From: Flavobacterium aestivum
GTDB taxonomy: Bacteria; Bacteroidota; Bacteroidia; Flavobacteriales; Flavobacteriaceae
DNA: 64,000 nt
Assembly (NCBI RefSeq): GCF_026870175.2
Contig: NZ_CP113977.2
Coordinates: 372,001-436,000 of the forward strand
Direction of reading: 5' to 3'
Shown: piece by piece, positions 36,886 through 45,321 of the stretch
Numbering within the stretch: the first letter of the stretch is position 1
How the letters are laid out: each line of letters begins with the position of its first letter
Translations under genes and position numbers: made by a program
Notes under the pieces: generated by a model
Told to the model about the DNA's origin: nothing
What the model saw: only the letters and a program-made list of their open reading frames with translations
The model's database searches: none

Positions 36886-38471
36886 TTTTCTATATGTGAA
36901 TATGTTTGTTTGCTATTTACTAATCTTAAAATTCCTAATGGATTTTCGTCTTGCAATTCAATTGGCAGCAAAGCATTTGGCCAATTTTGATAACTGAATG
37001 GTCTAACCCAACGTTTTACTGCATCTAATCCGACTGCTGTAAATCTAGAATCTGACGATGCTGGATATGGTCCTCCATGAATCATTGATGGACAAACCTC
37101 TACTCCAGTTGGGACTCCATTAAAAATAATTCGACCTACTCTATTTTGTAAAGCTGCTATAACAGCTTTGTAATTTTCTATTTCAGATCCTTCAGCAAGA
37201 ACAGTAGCTGTTAATTGTCCTGCTAATTGATCAATAATTGAAGTCAATTGAGCTTCATCATCACACTGAACAATGATTGAAAACGGACCAAAAACTTCAT
37301 GACTTAAAGTTGGATTTTCTAAGAACGTTTTTCCTTCTACTGTAAGCAAAGTTTGTGAAGCGAAATTAGGTGCTATTTCACCTTTATATTCAGCAACTGT
37401 TTGAACTCCGCTTTGAGATTTCAACAATTCTCTTCCTTGATTAAAGTCGGCATGAATTGAAGGGTGCAACATACATGATGGAGCAATTTTTTCAATTTCT
37501 GTAGATAACTCAGAAATAAAGCGAGTTAAATCTTCTCCTTTTATACCTAATAACAATCCTGGATTAGTACAAAATTGACCAGTCCCCAATGTGATTGAAC
37601 CAGCATAAACTGTTGCCCATTTTTTGCTTTCGTTTTCTAAAGCTTTTGGTAAAACAACAACAGGATTTATACTTCCCATCTCTGCAAAAACCGGAATAGG
37701 CTCTGGACGTTGTGAAGCTAAATCATATAATGCTCTACCTCCTTTGATACTTCCTGTAAATCCAACCCCTTTTACAAGTGGATGACTTACTAATGCACCT
37801 CCAACAACAACACCACTACCTATAAGATTTGAAAAAACACCTTCAGGCATATTTGTCTTTTGAGCTGCTTTGATAACTGCTGAAGCAACCATTTCTCCAG
37901 TACCAATATGCATTGAATGGCTCTTTACAATAACCGGACAACCTGCTGCCAAAGCAGAAGCCGTATCTCCTCCAGCTGTTGAAAAAGCAAATGGAAAATT
38001 ACTAGAACCAAAAACAACAATAGGTCCTATAGGAACAAGCATTTTACGCAAATCTTCTTTAGGAAGAGGTTGTCTATCCGGAATTGCAGTATCTAATGTT
38101 GCTTCTAACCAACTTCCTTCAATAAGCATATCTGCAAAAGAACGCAATTGAAAGATCGTTCTTCCTCTTTCTCCTTCGGCTCTTCCTCTAGGCAGTCCAG
38201 ATTCAGCACAATAAAGATCTAATAATGGATCTCCAATTGCTAAAATTTCATCTGCAATTGCATTTAGAAAAGCTGCTTTCTCCTTGCCTGTACAGTTTTT
38301 GTAAACTTTAAAAGCTTCATTTGCCAAAGCAGCTGCTTCTTCAATTTCGGCCGAAGTTGCCTCAACAAATGACCATGGATTTTCTGTGTTTAACTGAGGG
38401 TTAAAAGTTTTAAAAGTTTTATCCCCACTAGCCTTTAATTGGCTTCCTATATAATTTTTCCCTGTTATCAT
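36858..38471 (-). CDS. 2,5-dioxovalerate (alpha-ketoglutarate semialdehyde) dehydrogenase
   Basis: A 537-residue NAD(P)+-dependent aldehyde dehydrogenase. The catalytic Cys301 lies in GTGQFCTNPG and the general-base Glu in FAEMGSINP. Length and these motifs suit the hydroxyproline-linked ketoglutarate semialdehyde dehydrogenases, which finish the 4-hydroxyproline pathway by making 2-oxoglutarate. It is the first gene of a minus-strand unit with the epimerase. A TTATTCAAAAT motif lies about 85 bp upstream of its start. Confidence 0.9.
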   Translation of the reverse strand: MITGKNYIGSQLKASGDKTFKTFNPQLNTENPWSFVEATSAEIEEAAALANEAFKVYKNCTGKEKAAFLNAIADEILAIGDPLLDLYCAESGLPRGRAEGERGRTIFQLRSFADMLIEGSWLEATLDTAIPDRQPLPKEDLRKMLVPIGPIVVFGSSNFPFAFSTAGGDTASALAAGCPVIVKSHSMHIGTGEMVASAVIKAAQKTNMPEGVFSNLIGSGVVVGGALVSHPLVKGVGFTGSIKGGRALYDLASQRPEPIPVFAEMGSINPVVVLPKALENESKKWATVYAGSITLGTGQFCTNPGLLLGIKGEDLTRFISELSTEIEKIAPSCMLHPSIHADFNQGRELLKSQSGVQTVAEYKGEIAPNFASQTLLTVEGKTFLENPTLSHEVFGPFSIIVQCDDEAQLTSIIDQLAGQLTATVLAEGSEIENYKAVIAALQNRVGRIIFNGVPTGVEVCPSMIHGGPYPASSDSRFTAVGLDAVKRWVRPFSYQNWPNALLPIELQDENPLGILRLVNSKQTYSHIEKCQEKPFFA

Positions 38472-38554
38472 TGTTCGTTATTTAATTTTGATTCTTTTAC
38501 ATTTAAACTATAAAACATAAATCCAAATCACTATTTATATCTGTATCTATAAAA

Positions 38555-38565
38555 ATTTTGAATAA
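38555..38565 (-). promoter_or_regulatory. TTATTCAAAAT motif upstream of dehydrogenase gene
   Basis: The 11-mer is identical to the one at 39573-39583, and differs by one base from that at 39665-39675. Possible operator for the adjacent AraC regulator; such AT-rich motifs can also recur by chance. Confidence 0.35.
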
Positions 38566-38566
38566 A

Positions 38567-38594
38567 GGGGTAGCCCACAAAAGAGCTACCCCAA
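38567..38594 (-). terminator. Rho-independent terminator after the deaminase gene
   Basis: Stem GGGGTAGC/GCTACCCC with a 10-nt loop, followed on the minus strand by TTTATTC. It makes the dapA-like gene a separate transcript from the dehydrogenase-epimerase unit. Confidence 0.75.
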
Positions 38595-38624
38595 AACCAA
38601 CAATCTAAAAAAATTAAAAAAAAA

Positions 38625-39557
38625 TTACACCAACACGTTACCGTTACAATTTTTGTAATCTGGTAATGTTGGTCTTGTTCTAAGTCCTTCAGCAATAATC
38701 GCTAAAACTTTTTCTCTTTCTTCACCTTGAAGTGGCAATCTAGGTGCACGAACAAACTCTGTTCCTAAACCTGTAGCTACTTCTGCCAATTTAATATTCT
38801 GAACTAAATGCGCATTAATATCTAACTCTAATAAAGGCAAGAACCATCTGTAAATAGCTAAAGCTTCTTCTATTCTTCCAGCTTTAGCTAAATTAAAGAT
38901 AGCAACCGTTTCAGCAGGAAAAGCATCAACCAAACCAGATACCCAACCATGAGATCCCATCAATATGCTTTCTAAAGCCAAAGTATCTACTCCAGAAAGT
39001 ATTTTCAAACGATCCCCAAAACGATTAATGATTCTTGTAACATTCGAAATATCTCTTGTAGACTCTTTTACAGCCTGAATGTTATCATATTTCAACATCT
39101 CTTCGAACATATCCAATGTAACCTCGATTTTATAATCAACTGGATTGTTATATACCATAATTGGCAATGAAGTGTTTTTTGCAACTTCTGAAAAATAAAC
39201 AACTGTTTCATAGTCTGAAGCTGTATAACGCATTGGAGGCAACATCATCAAACCTTTTGCCCCATCTTCTTCTGCTTTGTTAGCTGCTGCAATAGCACCA
39301 CGAGTCGTTTGTTCTGCTATATTCATAATAACAGGAACTTGCCCACCAACAATTCCAACAGTACCTCTAACCAACTCTCTTTTTTCTTCTTCTAGTAAGG
39401 TACTAGCCTCTCCTAGAGTTCCCCCTAAAATTATCCCGCTAACCCCTGCTTCCAGTTGTGCTTTTACATTTACTTCAAACATGTTGAAGTCTAATTTATC
39501 GTCCGCAGTAAATTTAGTTGTAACTGCTGGCATTACGCCTTTCCATTGAATACTCAT
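38625..39557 (-). CDS. DapA-family 1-pyrroline-4-hydroxy-2-carboxylate deaminase
   Basis: A 310-residue class I aldolase-like TIM barrel of the dihydrodipicolinate synthase family. The Schiff-base Lys is in IQAVKESTRD and a conserved Tyr in MVYNNPVDY. I take the ATG at 39557 rather than the GTG two codons earlier. The family has many specificities, but here it sits with a hydroxyproline epimerase, a D-hydroxyproline oxidase and a ketoglutarate semialdehyde dehydrogenase. The missing step between the last two is deamination of pyrroline-4-hydroxy-2-carboxylate to 2,5-dioxovalerate, catalysed by LhpC-type DapA homologues. Lysine-pathway DHDPS is unlikely in this setting. Confidence 0.9.
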   Translation of the reverse strand: MSIQWKGVMPAVTTKFTADDKLDFNMFEVNVKAQLEAGVSGIILGGTLGEASTLLEEEKRELVRGTVGIVGGQVPVIMNIAEQTTRGAIAAANKAEEDGAKGLMMLPPMRYTASDYETVVYFSEVAKNTSLPIMVYNNPVDYKIEVTLDMFEEMLKYDNIQAVKESTRDISNVTRIINRFGDRLKILSGVDTLALESILMGSHGWVSGLVDAFPAETVAIFNLAKAGRIEEALAIYRWFLPLLELDINAHLVQNIKLAEVATGLGTEFVRAPRLPLQGEEREKVLAIIAEGLRTRPTLPDYKNCNGNVLV

Positions 39558-39572
39558 AATCACTAATTTTTT

Positions 39573-39583
39573 TTATTCAAAAT
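39573..39583. promoter_or_regulatory. TTATTCAAAAT motif and -7 box of deaminase gene
   Basis: TTATTCAAAAT overlaps a minus-strand TAATTTTG (39578-39585) that fits the Bacteroidota -7 consensus TAnnTTTG. It lies about 16 bp before the deaminase start. A TTG 24 bp further upstream is somewhat far for the -33 element. Confidence 0.4.
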
Positions 39584-39662
39584 TAATTATTTAACACAGA
39601 TAAAACATTCAATAAATTATCCAAAAGAAATATTATATTACCACATATATAAAAAAAATTGT

Positions 39663-39677
39663 TATTTTTGAATAATA
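39663..39677. promoter_or_regulatory. -7 box and inverted TTATTCAAAAA motif of AraC gene
   Basis: TATTTTTG (39663-39670) fits TAnnTTTG on the plus strand. With the following AATAA it is the reverse complement of the motif at 39573, so the two face each other across the divergent promoter region. No good -33 TTG at the expected distance is seen. Confidence 0.4.
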
Positions 39678-39720
39678 TATGCAAATTATTCCTATATTTG
39701 AAACAACCAAACCACTAAAA

Positions 39721-40566
39721 ATGAAAGTATTCCCCTTTAAAATACCAAAACCTAAAGAAGAGGCTCTGATTTACCAAGAAGATCGAGAGATTGTTTTTTA
39801 TGGAAAATTACACCAACATGAAGAAATCCAAATTAGCTATATTGCCAATGGAGAAGGAAATATTCTAGTTGGGGACACAATCACTGGCTACCAGAAAGGA
39901 AATGTTGTTGTACTGGGAAGCAATTTACCCCATGTGTTTAGAAGTGAAATCAACACTAATGAAACATCAGTCATGATGACTTTATTTTTCACAACGAATT
40001 CTTTCGGTAACAATTTTTTTGATCTCCCAGAATTTAAAACTCTTGAACCCTTTTTTGCCGCCATAAAAAACGGTTTCAAAGTAAATCAAATTTCACAAAA
40101 AACAGCAGATCAATTCAAAAAACTAAGAAATGCCAGTGAATTTGATCGCTTTTTGATATTTTTTAAAATAATCAAAAGCATTTGTCAGCATGAGAAGATA
40201 GCCCTTTCCAATTTCATCTATGACAAACCTTTTACCGATAGAGAAGGTAAAAGAATGCAATTAGTTTTTGACTATGTAATGACCAATTATCAACGAGACA
40301 TTTCTCTTGAAGAAATTGCTTCTTTGTCTAATATGACCAAAAATGCATTTTGTCGCTATTTTAAATTAAGAACCAATAAAACTTTTTTTCAGTTCTTAAT
40401 TGATATTCGCATAGAACGAGCAAGTAAATTATTATTGAAAAATCGTGAACTTTCCGTCATAGAGATTGCCGAACTATGTGGTTTTAACAATATTTCCAAT
40501 TTTAACAGGAAATTCAAAGAACTGAAACATACCTCACCTTTACAATACAGAAAATTAAACGTTTAA
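39721..40566 (+). CDS. AraC-family regulator of hydroxyproline catabolism
   Basis: A 281-residue transcription factor (from the ATG at 39721; an in-frame ATG at 39679 would add 14 residues and overlap the promoter motif). An N-terminal cupin-like sensor (HQHEEIQISYIANGEGNILV) is joined to a C-terminal double helix-turn-helix AraC domain: YQRDISLEEIASLSNMTKNA, then IAELCGFNNISNFNRKFKEL. It is transcribed divergently from the deaminase gene, so it probably controls the 4-hydroxyproline genes and perhaps the whole island. The inducer is unknown; hydroxyproline or a pathway intermediate is the obvious guess. Confidence 0.9.
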   Translation: MKVFPFKIPKPKEEALIYQEDREIVFYGKLHQHEEIQISYIANGEGNILVGDTITGYQKGNVVVLGSNLPHVFRSEINTNETSVMMTLFFTTNSFGNNFFDLPEFKTLEPFFAAIKNGFKVNQISQKTADQFKKLRNASEFDRFLIFFKIIKSICQHEKIALSNFIYDKPFTDREGKRMQLVFDYVMTNYQRDISLEEIASLSNMTKNAFCRYFKLRTNKTFFQFLIDIRIERASKLLLKNRELSVIEIAELCGFNNISNFNRKFKELKHTSPLQYRKLNV

Positions 40567-40599
40567 AAATACGTATTACCTATTAAAAAACCTAATAAA

Positions 40600-40632
40600 C
40601 AAAAGCCGACAATTAATTATTGTCGGCTTTTG
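40600..40632. terminator. Bidirectional terminator
   Basis: Perfect 14-bp stem CAAAAGCCGACAAT/ATTGTCGGCTTTTG between the convergent AraC and PH-domain genes, with an A-run and T-run flank usable by both. Confidence 0.9.
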
Positions 40633-40656
40633 TTGTATAAGTAGTATTTAAATAAA

Positions 40657-41355
40657 CTACATCTGACTCAAAATTTCTTTTTTGAGAGCATCGTATTCAC
40701 CTTGTAAAATCAAACCGTTATCAAGGAGTTTTTTATAATTTTGAAGTTTTGCAAAAAGCTCATCTTGTGACAGTTCACTAGCTTTCTTTTCTGCAGAAGC
40801 TGGTACTGGCTCTGCAACAGGCTCAGTATAATTAGAAACAACTGGCATTATTTCGGCAAAATCAGTTACTTCTTCTGTTTCTATCTCTTCAATCATTTCT
40901 GTTTCACCAATTAAAGACTCCAAAACTTCATTAGTAATTGGAGCAGCCGAAGCAGCTCCATTTTTCAAAATATCCAATTGCTCTTTGGCGTATGTAAATA
41001 TTTTTCGAGCTTGAATCTTAGGAATATAATCTATCGAAACCTGCATATCTGTTTTAGTAGAAAAAGAAAATTCAGATCCAAGAATATTTTCTTTTACAAA
41101 AGTACCTTCAATATCATCCCAAGTGTAATCAATAAAATTCATAGACAGACCTAAATTTTTAGGCTGACAAATGATAATTCTTTTATTAGTCAATACAATA
41201 CTATCCGGAAGCACTGTTAATCCTGGTTTTTTTTGTACGGCAATATATCCTACTTCTTCATTTTTCATTAAAATATCCTGCAATTTTGAGGTTACTTTTT
41301 CAATAGCTTTAGGATCTTGTTCTTCGTTTAAAAACTTTTTAATTTGTTCTTTCAT
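40657..41355 (-). CDS. PH-domain protein with SHOCT tail
   Basis: A 232-residue cytoplasmic protein. Residues about 30-135 resemble bacterial PH-like domains (VLPDSIVLTNKRIIIC, then YTWDDIEGTFVKENI). A Pro/Glu-rich linker with two EEIETEE-type acidic patches leads to a C-terminal SHOCT motif (SQDELFAKLQNYKKLLDNG, ending EYDALKKEIL). Function is unknown; SHOCT is an oligomerisation motif found on many otherwise unrelated proteins. It converges on the AraC gene and has no evident tie to collagen use. Confidence 0.7.
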   Translation of the reverse strand: MKEQIKKFLNEEQDPKAIEKVTSKLQDILMKNEEVGYIAVQKKPGLTVLPDSIVLTNKRIIICQPKNLGLSMNFIDYTWDDIEGTFVKENILGSEFSFSTKTDMQVSIDYIPKIQARKIFTYAKEQLDILKNGAASAAPITNEVLESLIGETEMIEEIETEEVTDFAEIMPVVSNYTEPVAEPVPASAEKKASELSQDELFAKLQNYKKLLDNGLILQGEYDALKKEILSQM

Positions 41356-41412
41356 TTTTATAATCTTGCTGAGTTGCTGTGTTTTTTATAATTGTTTATA
41401 CAAAAGTAATGC

Positions 41413-41784
41413 CTAATTTTCTAATTCGATAATTTCGTTTTGAATTTTCCTTGTTAAACTTTTGAAAACCAACTCATATGAATGGTCTATCAATTCTTTA
41501 ACAAAAGAGTCCGAGACATCTTTATTTACTGCAATAGTGTTCCAATGAACTTTACTCATGTGATAACCTGGCTGAATCGCATCGTACTCTGCACGTAACT
41601 CTTGTGCGCGTTCCGGATCACACTTAAGATTTATCGATGGACTTCCTTTTTCCCATTGTATTAAAGATGACAAAGCAAACATTTTACTACCTACCTTGAA
41701 GACCAAAGTATCTTCATCGAATGGGAAATGTTCCGTAACTCCTTTTTTAGAAAGGCAATATTCATAATAGGTCTCTAGGTTCAT
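41413..41784 (-). CDS. MmcQ/YjbR family DNA-binding protein
   Basis: A 123-residue protein of the MmcQ/YjbR (DUF419) family, seen from the start YYEYCLSKKGVTEHFPFDED, the NLKCDPERAQELR segment and PGYHMSKVHWNTI. The fold is CyaY-like with a double-wing DNA-binding surface; the cellular role is unclear. It lies 8 bp after the DUF4260 gene and is probably co-transcribed with it. Confidence 0.85.
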   Translation of the reverse strand: MNLETYYEYCLSKKGVTEHFPFDEDTLVFKVGSKMFALSSLIQWEKGSPSINLKCDPERAQELRAEYDAIQPGYHMSKVHWNTIAVNKDVSDSFVKELIDHSYELVFKSLTRKIQNEIIELEN

Positions 41785-41792
41785 ATTTTTTA

Positions 41793-42143
41793 TTATTTTC
41801 CAATTTCACCCAAATGGGTAAACTTAAATCCTGTTTCATATTTTAATCCATACCCCAACATCCTATCCATAGAGGAGTGTGCAAATAAAATCACTCCTGA
41901 AAGTTGAATTGCCGAATTGGTGTAATAAATCCCAATCAAGTATACTACAATGGCAACACACCTATGATGCACTAAGTTATAACTAAAAGCTCCCACTTTA
42001 TCTCCAAAAATATACCCAATCATAGAAAAATCCGGTACTAAAATTAAAACCAAAAACCACCACCAAGCATATTCCAATTGATTGAAAAAATAAATACCAA
42101 GTATAAAGAGCCCCAATTCCTCTAGTGCTATAACTTTTCTCAT
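41793..42143 (-). CDS. DUF4260 family membrane protein
   Basis: A 116-residue, largely hydrophobic protein with about three or four membrane segments. VPDFSMIGYIFG, YNLVHHR and the C-terminal FAHSSMDRMLGYGLKY match the DUF4260 family. No function is known. Confidence 0.8.
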   Translation of the reverse strand: MRKVIALEELGLFILGIYFFNQLEYAWWWFLVLILVPDFSMIGYIFGDKVGAFSYNLVHHRCVAIVVYLIGIYYTNSAIQLSGVILFAHSSMDRMLGYGLKYETGFKFTHLGEIGK

Positions 42144-42224
42144 ATGCTAATAATATTCATTTTTATTGATCTTATGTATTACATTTAAGAGTATGCAAAT
42201 TAATTTAAGATAATACTTTTTTCA

Positions 42225-42623
42225 TCATACTATTTTCTCCATCATTCTTTCTGGACAAGCCAATGCTTTAAAACCAAATTTTTCATATAAAAAATGAGCG
42301 TCTTTTGTTGCCAATCTCCATATTTTAACCTCTTTCAAAATCGGTTCTTCCATCATCGCTGAAATTAAGATTGATGAATATCCTTTTCCCCTATGTTCTT
42401 CGGTTATAAAAACATCCATCATATAAGCAAAAACCACATAATCAGTAATTACTCTGGCAAAGCCAATTTGCTTATCATCTAAATAAATTCCAAAACAAAA
42501 TGAATTGTCAATTGTGGCTTGTACCTCTTTTATTGTTCTTCCGGCAGCCCAATAAATATCTTTCAAAAAATGTTGAATAAATGGTACATCTAGTTTCTTT
42601 TTATCTGTAGAAACGGTAATCAT
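42225..42623 (-). CDS. GNAT-family N-acetyltransferase
   Basis: A 132-residue acetyltransferase with the acetyl-CoA loop in VFITEEHRGKGYSSILI and the C-terminal ATKDAHFLYEKFGFKAL typical of single-domain GNATs. The acceptor substrate cannot be told from sequence. Confidence 0.87.
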   Translation of the reverse strand: MITVSTDKKKLDVPFIQHFLKDIYWAAGRTIKEVQATIDNSFCFGIYLDDKQIGFARVITDYVVFAYMMDVFITEEHRGKGYSSILISAMMEEPILKEVKIWRLATKDAHFLYEKFGFKALACPERMMEKIV

Positions 42624-42653
42624 AATGTTTTATTTTAAATTTCTATTTACCCA

Positions 42654-43433
42654 TTAACTAACATAAGGACGGTATAAAATGGGTTTACTTGGGCTCGCAT
42701 CATTCTCGAAGGAGGCTATTTGCAAATTCAATACATAAATTCCGTCCTCTACCTCATCAGCAACATAAATCATTTCGGTTATGGTACTATTTAATCTTGC
42801 ATCTGCATTTAAATTAATGACATCTTTTACATTCCAAAACGCTTTATGAGCCAATAATTTACCTTCATCATATTCTTTATCCACACTTGGTAAATCGATT
42901 AATAAATGCTGAATTCCGCTTTCGCGAATAAAAATTGCCGCATCTTCTGCCAAATAAGGCGGATTGGTATTCGAGTATTTCAGTGTTTTTTTGATTTTAA
43001 AATTGGGCATCGTACGGATAATTAAAGCATCAATTTTTGTATCTAGCAAAGTCAAACTACTCAACTCTCTTTTAATCTGATCTTTGGTAATCACACAATC
43101 CTCCCCTTTCATCTCGGGTACGATTGAAACCAATTCGGCCATAAAGAAGAACTCCTTTAACGATTGATTAATGCTGTAAAACTCTTTTGTAATATGCCCT
43201 AAACATTCTGTATGTGTTCCGTGTCCGTGCGGGTTGAAAGTAATATTATTGAAGTTGGTAGACGATTTGCCTTCCGAAACCTTGCCTACCCAATCATCAA
43301 AAACAACAGGCTCTATCACTGGTTTTTCTATATACCAAGCAATTGGATTCTCATCTGTATTCGTTATCGGAATCGAAATATCAATGGGTTTTGATAAATC
43401 GATTTTAAATTCGTTGTTGATGGTTGCTATCAT
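42654..43433 (-). CDS. Cyclase family protein (kynurenine formamidase-like)
   Basis: A 259-residue member of the cyclase / kynurenine formamidase superfamily (PF04199). The metal-binding motif is HGHGTHTECLGH (family form HxGTHxDxPxH), with a distal His in the LLAHKAFW segment. Family members hydrolyse formylkynurenine, isatin or similar amides. No tryptophan genes are nearby, so the substrate is open. Confidence 0.82.
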   Translation of the reverse strand: MIATINNEFKIDLSKPIDISIPITNTDENPIAWYIEKPVIEPVVFDDWVGKVSEGKSSTNFNNITFNPHGHGTHTECLGHITKEFYSINQSLKEFFFMAELVSIVPEMKGEDCVITKDQIKRELSSLTLLDTKIDALIIRTMPNFKIKKTLKYSNTNPPYLAEDAAIFIRESGIQHLLIDLPSVDKEYDEGKLLAHKAFWNVKDVINLNADARLNSTITEMIYVADEVEDGIYVLNLQIASFENDASPSKPILYRPYVS

Positions 43434-43515
43434 AATTGAACACTTATTTTACGGATACTCTATTGCAGATTTTTTATCAGTCTTATACGCATCTACATCA
43501 TCTGCAATCTAATTT

Positions 43516-44649
43516 TTATTCCAAATTTAAGTAAAATAAGTCTGATGCAATTCCGTCTGTCAAAAACTTTCCTTTTGGGGTTGGTTTCAAAATAGCATTT
43601 TCAATAAAAAGTAAATCATCGTTTAGGAATTTCTGAGCTTGCTTGAGTAAATAATCTAAATATTTACTTCCGAATTCAGCTTCGATTCTATCCAAAGAAA
43701 CTCCCCAAATCGTTCGCAAACCTGTCATAATATATTCATTATAACGATCTGCTACGGTAAGAATCTCAATTTCATTGGGTAGTACATCTTCCTGAATAGA
43801 TTTTAAATAGAGAGAATTATTCGAAATATTCCAACTTCGTGTAACACCATTATAACTATGCGCCGAAGGACCAATTCCTATATATTTTTTCCCCAACCAA
43901 TAAGCTGAATTGTTCTTTGAAAAATAATTGGCTTTCCCAAAGTTTGACAATTCATAATGGATAAAATCATTGGCCTCCAATGTTTCCACCAAAATCGTAA
44001 AATGCTCTTGCGCCGATTCATCATTGGGTTTAGCTATTTCTCCTGTTTGAATGAGTTTATTCAAAGCCGTTTTTGGCTCTACCGTCAAAGCATAACTCGA
44101 AATATGTGGTATATCAAAAGACAAAGCTGTTTCTATATTTTGTTTCCATTTCTCGTTACTCATTCCCGGAATTCCATAAATCAAATCGAGTGAAATATTA
44201 TCAAAATATTTCGTCGCTTCTTCCAAACATTTTTTGGCTTCTGCTGAATTATGCGCACGATTCATCATGATTAAATCATCTTCAAAGAAGGATTGAATTC
44301 CAATGCTTAGTCTGTTGATTGGAGTTTCCGACAATTCAATTATTCTTTCTTTCGATAAATCATCCGGATTCGCCTCAATTGTTATTTCTGGGTTTTCGGA
44401 TATTTTGTAATTTTTGTATACTTCGTCAATCAAAAATCTTAGTTCTGAAATCTGCAATACAGATGGGGTTCCTCCCCCGAAATAAATAGTTTCTACTATT
44501 TCATCTTTAAACTCACTTTTACGCATTCTGATTTCTTTAGCTATAGCCAAAACCATCTCTTCTTTCTTCTTCATTGAAGTCGAAAAATGAAAATCACAGT
44601 AGTGACAAGCCTGCTTGCAGAATGGTATGTGTATGTAGATCCCGCTCAT
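43516..44649 (-). CDS. hemW: Radical SAM heme chaperone HemW
   Basis: A 377-residue radical SAM protein. The start at 44649 (MSGIYIHIPFCKQACHYCDF) puts the CxxxCxxC cluster motif at Cys12/16/19, as in other HemW proteins; an upstream in-frame start would add seven non-conserved residues. YFGGGTPSVL and the C-terminal HemN-like domain (RYNEYIMTGLRT) also match. HemW differs from true oxygen-independent coproporphyrinogen oxidase HemN, which is longer and has a further Cys at the motif. It hands heme to target proteins. Confidence 0.9.
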   Translation of the reverse strand: MSGIYIHIPFCKQACHYCDFHFSTSMKKKEEMVLAIAKEIRMRKSEFKDEIVETIYFGGGTPSVLQISELRFLIDEVYKNYKISENPEITIEANPDDLSKERIIELSETPINRLSIGIQSFFEDDLIMMNRAHNSAEAKKCLEEATKYFDNISLDLIYGIPGMSNEKWKQNIETALSFDIPHISSYALTVEPKTALNKLIQTGEIAKPNDESAQEHFTILVETLEANDFIHYELSNFGKANYFSKNNSAYWLGKKYIGIGPSAHSYNGVTRSWNISNNSLYLKSIQEDVLPNEIEILTVADRYNEYIMTGLRTIWGVSLDRIEAEFGSKYLDYLLKQAQKFLNDDLLFIENAILKPTPKGKFLTDGIASDLFYLNLE

Positions 44650-44728
44650 TTTAATTAGATAATTTGTCAATTAGAAAATTAGATAATCCGTCAATTAAAT
44701 TATCTCATTGTCATATTGACTCATTGAT

Positions 44729-45283
44729 TCATTTCTTAACTCTATCTTCATTTTGCTTCACAAAAGCATCCCAACCAGTATAGCTTTTTTCGCCAATTAC
44801 TCTTCCTGAATTAAAAAAATGACAAACTGCAGCTGCTAGTCCATCGGTACTGTCTAGATTTTTAGGCAATTCTTTTAATCCTAATAATTGTTGAAGCATT
44901 TTCGCCACTTGCTCCTTGCTGGCATTTCCGTTTCCGGTAATGGCCATTTTTATTTTTTTAGGCTCATACTCAGTAATGGGAATACCTCTGGAAAGCCCTG
45001 CTGCCATTGCCACGCCTTGCGCTCTCCCAAGCTTCAACATCGATTGTACGTTCTTGCCAAAAAAAGGTGCTTCAATCGCAATTTCGTCTGGGTGATGGGT
45101 CTCAATTAGTTCTATAGTTCTTTCAAAAATGATTTTTAGTTTTTGGTAATGATTGTCGTATTTAGATAATTGCAATTCGTTGAGTTGCAGAAATTGCATT
45201 TTCTTATTGACAATTTTTATCAATCCAAAACCCATAATAGTGGTTCCCGGATCTATTCCTAATATAATACGTTCTTCTGTCAA
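44729..45283 (-). CDS. ruvC: Crossover junction endodeoxyribonuclease RuvC
   Basis: A 184-residue Holliday-junction resolvase. The first catalytic Asp is in ILGIDPGTTIMGFG (Asp11), a Glu in IAIEAPFFGKNVQSMLKLG and the C-terminal acidic pair in LDSTDGLAAAVCH. Length fits RuvC (about 160-190). It resolves recombination intermediates with RuvAB, which are not in the window. Confidence 0.95.
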   Translation of the reverse strand: MTEERIILGIDPGTTIMGFGLIKIVNKKMQFLQLNELQLSKYDNHYQKLKIIFERTIELIETHHPDEIAIEAPFFGKNVQSMLKLGRAQGVAMAAGLSRGIPITEYEPKKIKMAITGNGNASKEQVAKMLQQLLGLKELPKNLDSTDGLAAAVCHFFNSGRVIGEKSYTGWDAFVKQNEDRVKK

Positions 45284-45321
45284 GGTCTATTTTTAAATTA
45301 TGGTAATGATGCTGTTTTGAT

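Noticed and set aside
38625..39557. Dihydrodipicolinate synthase of lysine synthesis
   Set aside because: Its setting among four hydroxyproline enzymes and an AraC regulator indicates the pyrroline-hydroxy-carboxylate deaminase.
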